Assembly (NCBI GenBank): GCA_963777285.1
Contig: CAVZPR010000002.1
Coordinates: 1,359,088-1,423,087 of the forward strand
DNA from: JAFARE01 sp963777285
GTDB lineage: Bacteria; Chloroflexota; Dormibacteria; Aeolococcales; Aeolococcaceae
Reading direction: 5' to 3'
Length of the DNA stretch: 64,000 nucleotides
Shown here: positions 1 to 10,527 of the stretch, in pieces
Layout of the letters: every line of letters starts with the position of its first letter
How positions within the stretch are numbered: position 1 is the stretch's first letter
Notes under the pieces: model-generated
The model's input: only the letters and a program-made list of their open reading frames with translations
Databases searched by the model: none
What the model was told of the DNA's origin: nothing
Translations under genes and position numbers: made by a program

Positions 1-96
1 CCACAGCGGCTGATAGCCGAGGAAGAGCAGGCGTCCGGCGAGACCGCCCGCCGTCAGCAGCGCGACGAGCGCCGGATACGGCACTCGTCGCTGCAT
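1..96 (-). CDS. Membrane protein, N-terminal fragment (cut by window edge)
   Basis: An ATG at 96-94 opens a frame of 32 codons that is still open at base 1. The peptide starts MQRRVPYPALVALLTAGG and continues with a hydrophobic stretch, the typical first membrane segment of a polytopic protein. It begins 4 nt after the stop of the GT39-like gene on the same strand, so the two are probably co-transcribed. A second GT39-like protein would fit, but too little is visible to name it. Confidence 0.5.
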   Translation of the reverse strand, partial: MQRRVPYPALVALLTAGGLAGRLLFLGYQPLW

Positions 97-100
97 GGGG

Positions 101-1711
101 TCACGATACCGGCTGCGGCACCACCACCCACACCACGGGATCGCCGCCGGGGTCGTACGCGGCGACGGTCGCGCGCGACGCCGTGGCCGCGTCGGTGGCC
201 GCGGCGATGTCCGCGCGCGTCGGCGCCACGAGCAGCGAATAGACCGCGGGGTCGGCGATGCGCTGTCCCGGACTCACGATCGCCGGAGGGTCGGCGGCGT
301 CGAGGAACTGCACGTCCTGCGAGTTGTAGCCGTCGACGATGACCGCCGTGCCCGGCCCGTGGTCCGCCGCCGCGGCCAGCTGCACATCGGCGAACGAGAA
401 CGGACCGTACCGCTCGGTCACCGGACGCTCCAGGTAGGCGCGGATCGACACCACGCCCAACATCGCCAGCACCGCGAAGCACACCGCGACGGCGAGCGGT
501 CGTGCCACCGCGTGCAGCGCCGGCTGCAGCTTGCCGAGTCCGCGCGCACCCCACGCGATCAGGTCGGCGCAGCCGAGCCCGATGCACGCGGCCACGTACG
601 GCGCCAGGCCGAGGCTGCGCAGGAAGTGCGGCGCGTCACCCTGCGCCGCCAGCAGCGGCGGCAGCAGGAACACGACGAGCCCGATCAGCAGCAGACCGTG
701 CGCGTGGTCGTGTCGCGTCCGCCACGCGCGCCAGACGCCGAGCGCGAACGGGATGAAGAGCAGCGGGCCGAGCAGTGGCAGCGCGTCGACGTCGTGGCGC
801 TGCGCCGGATCGCCCGTGACCAGGAACATGCCCAGCGTCTTCAGCTCGTGCACCAGAAAGCTGTCGGGTGTGTCCACTCCGGGAGCAACCGCTGCCACCG
901 ACGCCTCGCGTCCGAAGTAGCTGCTGAAGTCCGTGATCGCAGTCCACACGACGGGCGCGATGACCACCGCGAACGCGACCAGCGCCCAGCCGGCGGTGGC
1001 GCGCACGCGGCGATAGCGGTCGCGGTCGACGTGGCGCAGCCACAGCAGCCACAGCAGCGCCAGCAGGGGGAGCAGCTTGAGCGGCGCGTACACCCAGAAG
1101 CCCGCGGCGGTGGCGACGCCGCCGAACGCGGCGGAGACGCGCGTGGGACGGTCGCCCCAGCGCTGCAGCGCCGCCAGCGCCAGGGCGCCCGCGGCGACGG
1201 TGAGGACGTTGCGAAACCCGTCACGCGACACGCAGATCAGCCACAGCGATCCGGCAGCCCAGGCCATCGCCGCCAGCGCCGCGACGCGCCCGTAGCGGCG
1301 CGCCGCCACCCACACCGCGATGACGCCGAGCACGCCGACGGCCGCGGCCACGCTGCGCAGCACGAACACCGAGCCGCCGAAGAAGCGGAAGGCGATGGCC
1401 ACCAGGTACGCGTAGAGCGCCTCGCGGCCGCCGTCCGCGTCGATGAAGATGGGGTGGTACCCCGGTTGCGTGAGGATCTGGTGCGCGCTGACACCTTCCG
1501 CCGCCTCGTCGGGATAAAGCCCGCCGGGCTGGTCGCCGAGGTCCCAGAAGCGCACCAGCAGTGCGCCCAGCGCGATGACGGCGACGCCGGCCGCGACGAT
1601 GCGGCGCGCGTCGACGTTGTCGCGTGTGGTTGCGGCTATGCCGCTGAGCCCGCGCCCTCCAGCTGCAGGCTCGGAGAGTGCAGCAGCGCCCGGGTCGCCG
1701 CTATCCGGCAC
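101..1711 (-). CDS. GT39-type membrane glycosyltransferase
   Basis: Polytopic membrane protein of about 536 residues. After a first hydrophobic helix it carries YPDEAAEG followed by an NGREPL-like stretch (DGGREALYAYLVAIAF), the first extracytoplasmic loop typical of the PMT/ArnT (GT39) family, whose acidic pair is catalytic. Family knowledge: these enzymes transfer a sugar from a polyprenyl-phosphate carrier to an acceptor at the outer face of the membrane; the acceptor cannot be told. Many further hydrophobic helices follow. The start is uncertain: GTG at 1711 is the best in-frame codon close to the family N-terminus and overlaps the 81-aa gene upstream; no ATG or GTG lies nearer the first helix. 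Confidence 0.75.
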   Translation of the reverse strand: MPDSGDPGAAALSEPAAGGRGLSGIAATTRDNVDARRIVAAGVAVIALGALLVRFWDLGDQPGGLYPDEAAEGVSAHQILTQPGYHPIFIDADGGREALYAYLVAIAFRFFGGSVFVLRSVAAAVGVLGVIAVWVAARRYGRVAALAAMAWAAGSLWLICVSRDGFRNVLTVAAGALALAALQRWGDRPTRVSAAFGGVATAAGFWVYAPLKLLPLLALLWLLWLRHVDRDRYRRVRATAGWALVAFAVVIAPVVWTAITDFSSYFGREASVAAVAPGVDTPDSFLVHELKTLGMFLVTGDPAQRHDVDALPLLGPLLFIPFALGVWRAWRTRHDHAHGLLLIGLVVFLLPPLLAAQGDAPHFLRSLGLAPYVAACIGLGCADLIAWGARGLGKLQPALHAVARPLAVAVCFAVLAMLGVVSIRAYLERPVTERYGPFSFADVQLAAAADHGPGTAVIVDGYNSQDVQFLDAADPPAIVSPGQRIADPAVYSLLVAPTRADIAAATDAATASRATVAAYDPGGDPVVWVVVPQPVS

Positions 1712-1881
1712 GCCAGCATCTCCAAGGTGTCGTCGAGCTGGTCCCGCAGCGTCGCGTCCAGCTCGATCGGGTGGTTGTCGATTTCCCGCAGCAGCGCTGA
1801 CAACCTGATCGCTTTCTGGTCGATGCGAGCAACGACCTCCTGCGGATCTGCGGTCGTTGCTCCAGAGTGGTTCGGCTCCAT
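1636..1881 (-). CDS. Small hypothetical protein, 81 aa
   Basis: ATG at 1881 preceded by a strong GGAGGT ribosome-binding site 6 nt upstream. The product (MEPNHSGATTADPQEVV...) is polar and helical, with regular leucines between residues 25 and 75 suggesting a helical hairpin or short coiled coil. No family is recognised. Its 3' end overlaps the probable start of the GT39-type gene, which suggests translational coupling. It is transcribed away from the tRNA-Leu gene. Confidence 0.6.
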   Translation of the reverse strand: MEPNHSGATTADPQEVVARIDQKAIRLSALLREIDNHPIELDATLRDQLDDTLEMLACRIAATRALLHSPSLQLEGAGSAA

Positions 1882-2038
1882 CCAGTGACCTCCGTGTGGG
1901 GCGGATGTGCCCTTCCGCGGCGGGGTGGTCCACGCCGTCACCGCCAAGAGTAGGACGGCGTCTGGGGGTTCGCAAGGCACGCCGTCAACCCGTGACCGTG
2001 CGGCCTGTACACTCGGCGTGGTTCGCATCGCGGACCGG

Positions 2039-2120
2039 GCGCGGATGGCGGAATCGGTAGACGCGCGGGACTTAGGATCCCGTGGGGCGACCCGTCCGAG
2101 TTCGAGTCTCGGTCCGCGCA
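2039..2120 (+). tRNA. tRNA-Leu (anticodon TAG)
   Basis: A full cloverleaf can be drawn: acceptor GCGCGGA pairs with TCCGCGC before discriminator A; anticodon arm CGGGA-CTTAGGA-TCCCG with TAG in the loop; long variable arm (TGGGGCGACCCGT) as expected for a class II tRNA; T arm CCGAG-TTCGAGT-CTCGG. CCA is not encoded. A -10-like TACACT lies at 2008-2013. It reads codon CUA. Confidence 0.96.
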
Positions 2121-2142
2121 CAGTCGAGTGCAGGGGAAGACG

Positions 2143-3441
2143 ATGCCCGTGTCCGAGATCTCGGTGGACGTCGAGCGCCAGCCCGGGTCGCAGGTGCGCC
2201 TGCGGGTGCAGGCGCCGGCAGACGAGGTCGACGCCGCCATCGCCGCCTCGCTGCGCCGCCTGGCGGGACGGGTGCGCGTGGCCGGCTTCCGTCCCGGCAA
2301 GGCCCCGCCCGCGATGGTGGAGCGGCTGGTGGGCTGGGACGCGGTGCGCCAGGAGGCGGTGGAGCACCTGGTGCCCGACCTCTACCAGCGCGCCCTGGAC
2401 CAGAGCGGCGTCGAGCCCGTGGCCGAGCCGCAGCTCGACGTGGACACCGTGGAACGCGATCAGCCGCTGACGTTCACCGCGCTGGTGACGGTGAAGCCGG
2501 AGGTGGACCTCGGCGACTACCTCTCGCTGCGCGTGGAGCGGGAGACCACCGACGTCACCGAGGAGCGCGTCGACGAGGCGATCGCGGAGGTGCGCCGCCG
2601 TCACGCAGAGCTGGAGCCGGTGGAGCGCCCCGCCCAGGTGGGCGACGTGCTGCGCTGCACGCTGGTGATGCGCCGCGGCGAGGAGGTGCTGTCCGGCGAC
2701 GCCGGCGAGGAGCGCGACCTCGAGCTCGACCGCGAGACGGTGATCCCGGAGATCGTCGACGGCATCATCGGCCTCTCCGCCGGCGAGCAGCGGCAGTTCG
2801 AGGCGACGCTGCCCGCCGACTACCCGCGCGAGGAGCTGCGCGGCGCCACGGTGAGCATCGACGTGGCGGTGCACGCCGTGCGCGAGCGCAAGCTGCCGCC
2901 CCTGGACGACGCCCTGGCGGTGCTGGACGGCCACGGCCCCACCCTCGCGGAGCTGCGCGAGCACCACCGCGAGGCGCTGCTGCGGGCGGCCGCCGAGGCC
3001 GACCGCGAGCGCTACGAGCAGCACGCGCTGGAGGCGCTGCGCGACCTGGTCCGTGTGGACCTGCCCGAGGCCATGGTGGAGCGCGAGATCGAGCGGCAGC
3101 TGTCCGACCTGGAGTACCGCCTGGCGGCGATCGGCATCCCCCTGGACCGTTACCTGGAGCTCAGCGGCCAGACGCTGGAGAAGCTCCGCGGCGAGCGCCG
3201 CGAGGCGGCGGCGCAGCGGGTGCGGCTGGACCTGGCCCTCGACGCGCTCGCCTCCGCCGAGGGCCTCGAGGTCGACGAGAGCCAGGTGCAGCGCGAGGTG
3301 CAGCGGATCGCCGAGGGGCGGCGGCTGGACGCCTCGCAGCGGCGCCGCCTGCACGACATCGCCCGCCGCGACCTGACGCGGCAGGCCGCGGCGCACCGCC
3401 TGCTGGAGATCACCGGCGGCGACGGATACGTGCAGACCTGA
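2143..3441 (+). CDS. tig: Trigger factor
   Basis: Ribosome-associated chaperone and peptidyl-prolyl isomerase, 432 aa, the usual family length. The N-terminal ribosome-binding domain has the signature GFRPGKAP at residues 48-55 (GFRxGKxP in the family). A degenerate FKBP-type domain follows at about 150-240 (VGDVLRCTLVM, GLSAGEQRQFEATLP), then the long helical C-terminal domain. The ATG at 2143 is preferred over the GTG at 2128 because AGGGGA sits just upstream and the product matches the family start. It lies directly downstream of tRNA-Leu and upstream of an ABC exporter and clpP-clpX, the classic tig-clpPX neighbourhood with an ABC pair inserted. Confidence 0.95.
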   Translation: MPVSEISVDVERQPGSQVRLRVQAPADEVDAAIAASLRRLAGRVRVAGFRPGKAPPAMVERLVGWDAVRQEAVEHLVPDLYQRALDQSGVEPVAEPQLDVDTVERDQPLTFTALVTVKPEVDLGDYLSLRVERETTDVTEERVDEAIAEVRRRHAELEPVERPAQVGDVLRCTLVMRRGEEVLSGDAGEERDLELDRETVIPEIVDGIIGLSAGEQRQFEATLPADYPREELRGATVSIDVAVHAVRERKLPPLDDALAVLDGHGPTLAELREHHREALLRAAAEADRERYEQHALEALRDLVRVDLPEAMVEREIERQLSDLEYRLAAIGIPLDRYLELSGQTLEKLRGERREAAAQRVRLDLALDALASAEGLEVDESQVQREVQRIAEGRRLDASQRRRLHDIARRDLTRQAAAHRLLEITGGDGYVQT

Positions 3442-3478
3442 GGGGTTGGCTGGGCAGGACCGCGGGTAAGCTGCGGGA

Positions 3479-4462
3479 GTGAGCGGGCCCGTGATCTCCG
3501 TGCGCGACCTGGTCAAGCGGTATGGCGAGGTCGAGGCCGTGCGCGGCATCGACCTGGACGTCCAGCCCGGCGAGATCTTCGGCTTCCTCGGCCCCAACGG
3601 CGCCGGCAAGTCGACGACCATCAGCATCCTGTGCACGCTGGTGCGCCCCACGTCGGGCGTGGCGATGGTCGCCGGCCACGACGTGATGAAGGAGCCGGCG
3701 ATCGTGCGCAGCCGGCTGGGGCTGGTGTTCCAGGACCCGTCGCTCGACGGCCAGCTGACGGGCCGGGAGAACCTGGAGTTCCACGCGTACCTGTACGGGC
3801 TGTCCGGCTCCGTGCGCACCCAGCGCATCGACGACGCGCTGGCGATGGTGGAGCTCACCGAGCGCGCCAAGTCCCCCGTCATCACCTACTCCGGCGGCAT
3901 GCGCCGCCGCCTGGAGATCGCGCGCGGCATCCTGCACTACCCGCAGGTGCTCTTCCTCGACGAGCCCACCCTGGGCCTCGACCCGCAGACGCGCAAGCGC
4001 ATCTGGGACTACCTGCACCAGCTGCGCAAGCGCGAGCACATCACCATCTTCATGACCACGCACTACATGGACGAGGCTGAGTTCTGCGACCGCATCGCGA
4101 TCATCGACGCGGGACGCATCGTGGCGCTGGGCGCGCCCAGCGAGCTCAAGGCGATGGTGGGTGGCGACGTCGTCACCATCGCGGCCGCGCAGCCGGAGGA
4201 GGTGGCCACCCAACTGCGCCATGCGTTCCAGCTCGAGCCCACCGTCGACGGTGGCGAGCTGCACGTCGAGGTGCACGATGCCGCCGGGTTCATGCCGCGC
4301 TTGTTCGCCGAGCTGACCGTGCCGGTGACGTCGGTGAGCACGCGCCGCCCCAGTCTCGACGACGTGTTCCTCAAGCTCACCGGGCACGCGATCCGCGAGG
4401 AAGGGGCGCAGCGTCTCGACCACATGCGCCAGTTCGGCCGCGCCTGGGTGGGACGCAGGTGA
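3479..4462 (+). CDS. ABC transporter ATP-binding protein (DrrA-like)
   Basis: ATPase subunit of an ABC-2 exporter, 327 aa. Walker A GPNGAGKST at residues 38-46, signature YSGGMRRR near 138, Walker B VLFLDEPTLGLDP near 157-169, and an H-loop in TTHYMDEAE. The approximately 90-residue C-terminal extension is typical of DrrA-like daunorubicin-type exporters. GTG start; a second GTG 12 nt downstream is also possible. The end overlaps the permease gene by 4 nt (GTGA), so the two form a coupled pair. The substrate cannot be inferred. Confidence 0.92.
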   Translation: MSGPVISVRDLVKRYGEVEAVRGIDLDVQPGEIFGFLGPNGAGKSTTISILCTLVRPTSGVAMVAGHDVMKEPAIVRSRLGLVFQDPSLDGQLTGRENLEFHAYLYGLSGSVRTQRIDDALAMVELTERAKSPVITYSGGMRRRLEIARGILHYPQVLFLDEPTLGLDPQTRKRIWDYLHQLRKREHITIFMTTHYMDEAEFCDRIAIIDAGRIVALGAPSELKAMVGGDVVTIAAAQPEEVATQLRHAFQLEPTVDGGELHVEVHDAAGFMPRLFAELTVPVTSVSTRRPSLDDVFLKLTGHAIREEGAQRLDHMRQFGRAWVGRR

Positions 4463-5349
4463 GCGAGCAGGCGCTGAGCGCACCGGTCCGCGCCGAGCCG
4501 TCGCAGCTGGTCAACGTGCGCGGCGCCACGCTGCGCGCCGTCTACATCATCTGGAAGCGCGACCTGATCCGCTACGCGCGCGACCGCATGCGCCTGGTCG
4601 CCTCGCTGGCGCAGCCGGTGCTGTTCCTGGTGGTGTTCGGCTCCGGGTTGAGCTCGGCGCTGCGCGGCGCCGGCGGCGGGTTCGGAGGCGGCGGCGCGTC
4701 GCTGCAGTACGCGCAATTCATCTTCCCCGGGATCATCGGCATGGCGGTGCTGTTCACCTCGATCTTCGGCGCCATGTCGATCGTCTGGGACCGCGAGTTC
4801 GGATTCCTCAAGGAGGTGCTGGTGGCGCCCATCAACCGCTCCGCGGTGGCGGTGGGCAAGACGCTCGGCGGAGCCACGCAGGCGATGGTGCAGGGCCTCG
4901 TCATCCTCATCCTGGCGCCCGTCGTCGGCGTCAAGCTCACGGTCGTCGGCGTGCTCGAGCTGATCCCTATGGTGTTCGTCTTCGCGTTCGCGCTCAGCGC
5001 GCTGGGTGTGGCCATCGCCGCGCGCATGCGCAGCATGCAGGGGTTTCAGGTGGTGATGAACTTCCTGATGATGCCCATCTTCTTTCTCGCCGGCGCGCTC
5101 TTTCCGCTCGGCTCCGGCCTTCCCGCGTGGCTCAACGTGCTGACGCACATCGACCCTGCGAGCTATGGCATCGACCCGCTGCGACGCACGGTCCTCAGCG
5201 CGGCGGGCGTCCCCGGACGGGTTCTCGACCACCTCAGCATCTCCATCGGCGGCCAGGTCCTGAGCCTCTGGGTGGAGGAGGCGATGCTGCTCGGCTTCGG
5301 GCTGCTGATGCTGGGCTTCGCGATCTACGGATTCCGGCAGCGTGACTGA
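4459..5349 (+). CDS. ABC-2 type transporter permease (DrrB-like)
   Basis: Integral membrane partner of the preceding ATPase, 296 aa with about six hydrophobic segments and the ABC-2 family pattern (SIVWDREFGFLKEVLVAP between helices, FFLAGALFPL near the end). A glycine-rich loop follows the first helix. The start overlaps the ATPase stop as GTGA, showing translational coupling. Together they should form a two-component exporter for a hydrophobic substrate; which one is unknown. Confidence 0.92.
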   Translation: MSEQALSAPVRAEPSQLVNVRGATLRAVYIIWKRDLIRYARDRMRLVASLAQPVLFLVVFGSGLSSALRGAGGGFGGGGASLQYAQFIFPGIIGMAVLFTSIFGAMSIVWDREFGFLKEVLVAPINRSAVAVGKTLGGATQAMVQGLVILILAPVVGVKLTVVGVLELIPMVFVFAFALSALGVAIAARMRSMQGFQVVMNFLMMPIFFLAGALFPLGSGLPAWLNVLTHIDPASYGIDPLRRTVLSAAGVPGRVLDHLSISIGGQVLSLWVEEAMLLGFGLLMLGFAIYGFRQRD

Positions 5350-5372
5350 GGGTCGCGCTTCCAGGCCGTGCC

Positions 5373-5378
5373 TATAAT
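5373..5378 (+). promoter_or_regulatory. -10 box of clpP
   Basis: Perfect TATAAT ending 9 nt before the clpP ATG at 5388, with no Shine-Dalgarno sequence between. No convincing -35 hexamer is seen 17 bp upstream. The spacing implies a leaderless or nearly leaderless transcript. Confidence 0.65.
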
Positions 5379-5387
5379 GACCTGCAG

Positions 5388-6089
5388 ATGAATCCACAGA
5401 ATCTGATCCCGATGGTCGTCGAGACGACCAACCGCGGTGAGCGCGCCTTCGACATCTACTCGCGGCTGCTCAAGGACCGCATCATCTTCATCGGCACTCC
5501 CATCGACGACCAGGTGGCCAACGTGGTCATGGCGCAGCTGCTGTTCCTCGCGGGTGACGACCCCGAGAAGGACATCATGCTGTACATCAACTCGCCCGGT
5601 GGGTCGGTGTACGCAGGCCTCGCCATCTACGACACCATGCAGTACGTCGAGCCGCGAGTGGGAACCATCTGCATGGGCATCGCCGCGTCGATGGCCGCGG
5701 TGCTGCTCGCCGGTGGCGCGCCAGGATTCCGCTACGCCCTGCCCAACACGCGCATCCTCATCCATCAGCCGTCGGGCGGCTTTCAGGGACAGGCGGCGGA
5801 CATCCAGATCCACGCGCAGGAGATCCTCCGCGTGCGCCGCCGCCTCGACGAGATTCTCGCGCAGCACACGGGCAAGCCCATCGAGGTGGTGAACCGCGAC
5901 TCGGACCGCGACTTCTTCATGAGCGCAGAAGAGGCCAAGGCGTACGGCCTCATCGACGAGATCATCCAGGGCCGCGTCAAGGGACAGGGCGTCGCCATCG
6001 CGTCGAGCAACGGCGGCGGTCCGGACGGCGGCTCGGGCACCGACGGCAACGGTCCCCAGGCGGGCGGGGGAGCCACGGCACGCTCCTGA
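5388..6089 (+). CDS. clpP: ATP-dependent Clp protease proteolytic subunit
   Basis: Serine peptidase S14, 233 aa. The catalytic Ser is residue 101 in GIAASMAAVLL (family: GxAASMGA), His is residue 126 in ILIHQPSGG, and the acidic member lies in the RDSDRDFFMSAEEAKAYGLID block. The C-terminus has a Gly/Asp-rich tail of about 30 residues (from SSNGGGPDGG) that is longer than usual and probably disordered. It sits 13 nt before clpX, with which it forms the ClpXP protease that degrades tagged and regulatory proteins in the cytoplasm. Transcription probably starts from its own TATAAT box. Confidence 0.96.
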   Translation: MNPQNLIPMVVETTNRGERAFDIYSRLLKDRIIFIGTPIDDQVANVVMAQLLFLAGDDPEKDIMLYINSPGGSVYAGLAIYDTMQYVEPRVGTICMGIAASMAAVLLAGGAPGFRYALPNTRILIHQPSGGFQGQAADIQIHAQEILRVRRRLDEILAQHTGKPIEVVNRDSDRDFFMSAEEAKAYGLIDEIIQGRVKGQGVAIASSNGGGPDGGSGTDGNGPQAGGGATARS

Positions 6090-6102
6090 GGGCACCCACG
6101 CG

Positions 6103-7399
<1,297 letters not shown>

Positions 7400-7406
7400 C
7401 CGCCCA

Positions 7407-7412
7407 TATACT
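7407..7412 (+). promoter_or_regulatory. -10 box of valS
   Basis: TATACT ends 9 nt before the TTG start at 7422, the same spacing as at clpP, and no Shine-Dalgarno sequence intervenes. It supports the TTG as a leaderless start. Confidence 0.5.
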
Positions 7413-7421
7413 CCTCGACAC

Positions 7422-10052
7422 TTGGAGAAGACGTTTCGTCCCGAGAGTGTCGAGCCGCGGTGGCGGCAGCGCTGGGCGGAGCTGGGCGTGGGTCACGCCG
7501 ACCCCGAGAGCCCGCGGCGCACGTTCGTCATCGCGCTGCCGCCGCCCAACATCACGGGCGCGCTGCACATGGGCCACGCGTGCGGCTTCTCCATCCAGGA
7601 CGCGCTGAGCCGCCACCACCGCATGCTCGGCGACGAGGTGGAGTGGTGCCCCGGCACCGACCACGCCGCCATCGCCACGCAGAACGTCATCGAGCGGCAG
7701 CTGGCCGCGGAGGGCACCACCAAGGAGCTGCTGGGGCGCGCCGCGTTCCAGACGCGCGTCGACGCGTGGTACGAGGAGTACGGCGGGCGCATCTACGAGC
7801 AGATGCGCCGCCTCGGCTTCACGTGCGACTGGGAACGCTCGCGCTTCACGCTCGACGACGCATACGTGCGCGCCATCCGCACCGTGTTCAAGGCGCTGTA
7901 CGACGAGGGACTCATCTACCGCGGACCGCGCATCGTCAACTGGTGCCCGCGCGACCAGAGCGCCATCAGCGACGAGGAGATCGACTGGCAGGAGCACCGC
8001 GACACGCTGTACTACCTGCGCTATCCGGTGGAGGGAGGCGACCACGTGGTGGTGGCGACGGTGCGCCCCGAGACCATGCTCGCCGACACCGGCGTCGCGG
8101 TGGCGCCCGGTGACGCGCGTCACAAGCACCTCGTGGGCCGCACCGCGGTGCTGCCCCTGGTGTCGCGCGCGCTGCCCATCTTCGAGGACCCCGCGGTGAG
8201 ACCGGAGTTCGGCACCGGCGCGCTCAAGGTGACGCCGGGCCACGATCCCACCGACTACGACATCGGGCAGCGCCACGCGCTCCCGGTGCTCAGCGTGATC
8301 GCCCCCGACGGCACCATGGACATCGCCGAGCTGCCGCAGTTCCACGGGCTGCCTGCGGAGCAGGCGCGCCAGGCCGTGGTCGAGGCGCTGCGCGCCATCG
8401 GCGCGGTCGTGAAAGAGGAGGAGTACGTGCACGAGGTCGGCCACTGCGACCGCTGCGGCCACGTGCTCGAGCCGCTCATCAGCGAGCAGTGGTGGGTGCG
8501 CATGCGCGAGCTTGCAGCGCCGGGGATCAGCGCCGCCGAGACCAGGGAGATCGCGTTCCATCCCCAGCGCTACACCGACGTGTACCTGCAGTGGATGCGC
8601 AACATCCGCGACTGGTGCATCAGCCGCCAGATCTGGCTGGGTCACGCGATCCCGGTGTCCACGTGCGCCGGCGGTCACAGCTTCGCCTGGATCGAACATC
8701 CGGACCACTGCCCGCACTGCAACGACACGCACCTCGAGGACGACCCGGACGTCCTGGACACGTGGTTCAGCAGCGGCCTCTGGCCCTTCGCCATCTTCGG
8801 CTGGCCGGAGCGCACCCGCGACTACCAGGCCTTCTATCCCACGGACGTGCTCGTCACCGCGCGCGACATCATCTTTCTCTGGGTGGCGCGCATGATCATG
8901 CTGGGGATGCGCTTCACGCAGCGCGTGCCCTTCACGCAGGTGCTCATCACCAGCACCATCCAGGCGGCCGACGGCACGCGCATGAACAAGTCGAAGGGCA
9001 ACGCCGTCGACCCGCTGGACATGATCGAGCGCTACGGCGCCGACGCGGTGCGCGCCTGGGCGGCCGCGGTGGGCACTGGCGGTCAGGACGTGCGCTTCGA
9101 CGAGGATCGCATCGCATCCTTCCAGCGCTTCGCCAACAAGCTGTGGAACGTGACCTCGGGCGTGCTCCTGGCCCGTCTCGGCGAAGGCCAGGGCGCGATT
9201 GCGCCGCTGGAACCACCGGATCCCGGGACGCTGCGACCCGAGGACCGCTGGATGCTGGCCGAGCTCGCGTCGGTGGTGCGCGAGTGCGACTCGGGTTTCG
9301 CGTCGTTCCGCTTCCACGAGCCGATGCAGCGCCTCTACGACGTCGCGTGGCACTCGTACTGTGACTGGTACATCGAGCTGATCAAGCCGCGGCTGCAGGA
9401 CGGCGCCGACCCGGACTCGCGCCAGGCTGCGGCGTGGACCGCGGTGACGGTGCTCGATGCGACGCTGCGCCTGCTGCATCCCTTCATGCCGTTCGTCACC
9501 GAGGAGTGCGCGCAGCTGCTGCCGGGCGCCGCGCCGACGCTGCAGCAGCGCCGCTGGCCTCGCGAGGACCCGCTCGGCGTCGACGCCGCGGCGCAGGCGG
9601 CGCATCGCGGCGTGTCAGACCTGATCGACCTGGTGCAGCGCATCCGCGCGCTGCGCCAGGAGCACGGCGTGGCCGCGTCGCCGCGCGACGCCGTCACCGT
9701 CGCGGTGCACAGCGGCCGGTCCGGCGTGAGCCAGGAGGACGCGGCGCGCATCGTGGGCGGGCTCGTGCCGGCGACGGTGGTGGCGCGCGCCGCCGAGGGC
9801 GCCGTGGCGCTGGTCTGCGGATCGGTGCACGCCGAGGTGCACGTGGCCGCGACGCAGCGCAGCGACGGCCACACCGCTCGTCAGCTCGAGCAGCTGGAGG
9901 CAACCATCAGCCGTCTGCGCGCGCAGCTCGAGAATCCGCAGTTCGTCGAGCGCGCGCCGCAGCCCGTGGTCGATGCCGCCCGGCGCAAGCTCGAGGACGC
10001 CACCCGGCAGTCGCGAACCCTGCAGACGCTGCTGCAGACTGACCGTCGATGA
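7422..10052 (+). CDS. valS: Valine--tRNA ligase
   Basis: Class Ia aminoacyl-tRNA synthetase charging tRNA-Val, 876 aa. The HIGH motif is HMGH at residues 49-52 in PPPNITGALHMGHA and the KMSKS motif is MNKSK near residue 521. The CP1 editing domain lies between them (TVRPETMLADTGVAV). The C-terminus has the helical arm typical of ValS (from about 830, ARQLEQLEATISRLRAQL). The TTG start is chosen because the family N-terminus (xEKxFxPxxVE) begins exactly there and a TATACT box precedes it. The stop overlaps the next gene by 4 nt (ATGA). Confidence 0.95.
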   Translation: MEKTFRPESVEPRWRQRWAELGVGHADPESPRRTFVIALPPPNITGALHMGHACGFSIQDALSRHHRMLGDEVEWCPGTDHAAIATQNVIERQLAAEGTTKELLGRAAFQTRVDAWYEEYGGRIYEQMRRLGFTCDWERSRFTLDDAYVRAIRTVFKALYDEGLIYRGPRIVNWCPRDQSAISDEEIDWQEHRDTLYYLRYPVEGGDHVVVATVRPETMLADTGVAVAPGDARHKHLVGRTAVLPLVSRALPIFEDPAVRPEFGTGALKVTPGHDPTDYDIGQRHALPVLSVIAPDGTMDIAELPQFHGLPAEQARQAVVEALRAIGAVVKEEEYVHEVGHCDRCGHVLEPLISEQWWVRMRELAAPGISAAETREIAFHPQRYTDVYLQWMRNIRDWCISRQIWLGHAIPVSTCAGGHSFAWIEHPDHCPHCNDTHLEDDPDVLDTWFSSGLWPFAIFGWPERTRDYQAFYPTDVLVTARDIIFLWVARMIMLGMRFTQRVPFTQVLITSTIQAADGTRMNKSKGNAVDPLDMIERYGADAVRAWAAAVGTGGQDVRFDEDRIASFQRFANKLWNVTSGVLLARLGEGQGAIAPLEPPDPGTLRPEDRWMLAELASVVRECDSGFASFRFHEPMQRLYDVAWHSYCDWYIELIKPRLQDGADPDSRQAAAWTAVTVLDATLRLLHPFMPFVTEECAQLLPGAAPTLQQRRWPREDPLGVDAAAQAAHRGVSDLIDLVQRIRALRQEHGVAASPRDAVTVAVHSGRSGVSQEDAARIVGGLVPATVVARAAEGAVALVCGSVHAEVHVAATQRSDGHTARQLEQLEATISRLRAQLENPQFVERAPQPVVDAARRKLEDATRQSRTLQTLLQTDRR

Positions 10053-10510
10053 TCGCGGACACCAGCCAGGTGCTCTACGGAGCTCTGGTCGCGGCTGTCA
10101 TTTACCTGGTGGTCCTGTGGATCGCGCTCGTCTTCTACGTGTGGCGCGACGCGCGCCGCCGCTCCACCTCGCTCTTCTTCGTCGCCTTCGCCACGCTGCT
10201 GAGCCTGCTTCCCTTCCTCGGCCCGCTGGTCTACCTGGTGCTGCGCCCGCCGCGCACCCTGGAGGAGGAGCGTGCGCTGGCGCTCGAAGAGCAGGCGCTG
10301 CTGGAGCCGCCGGTGGAGGGACCGCCCACGCGTGGTTGCCCCACCTGCGGCCGCGAGATCGAGCAGGAGTTCATCGTGTGCCCGTACTGCCGCACCCAGT
10401 TCGCCCGGCGCTGCACCGCCTGCGACCGCAGTCTGCGGCTGGGCTGGTCGGTGTGCCCGTACTGCGCCACCGAGGTGGGAGCGCACACGCTGACCCGCGC
10501 CGGCCGCTGA
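10049..10510 (+). CDS. Membrane protein with double zinc ribbon
   Basis: 153 aa. Two hydrophobic segments (about residues 8-30 and 42-65) are followed by an acidic linker and two zinc-ribbon half sites: CPTC with CPYC, then CTAC with CPYC. This is the layout of small PLDc_N-like/zinc-ribbon membrane proteins. The start overlaps the valS stop by 4 nt (ATGA). The ribbon should face the cytoplasm; what it binds is unknown. No lysine is present. Confidence 0.7.
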   Translation: MIADTSQVLYGALVAAVIYLVVLWIALVFYVWRDARRRSTSLFFVAFATLLSLLPFLGPLVYLVLRPPRTLEEERALALEEQALLEPPVEGPPTRGCPTCGREIEQEFIVCPYCRTQFARRCTACDRSLRLGWSVCPYCATEVGAHTLTRAGR

Positions 10511-10527
10511 CGGCGTAGGGCCGGGCG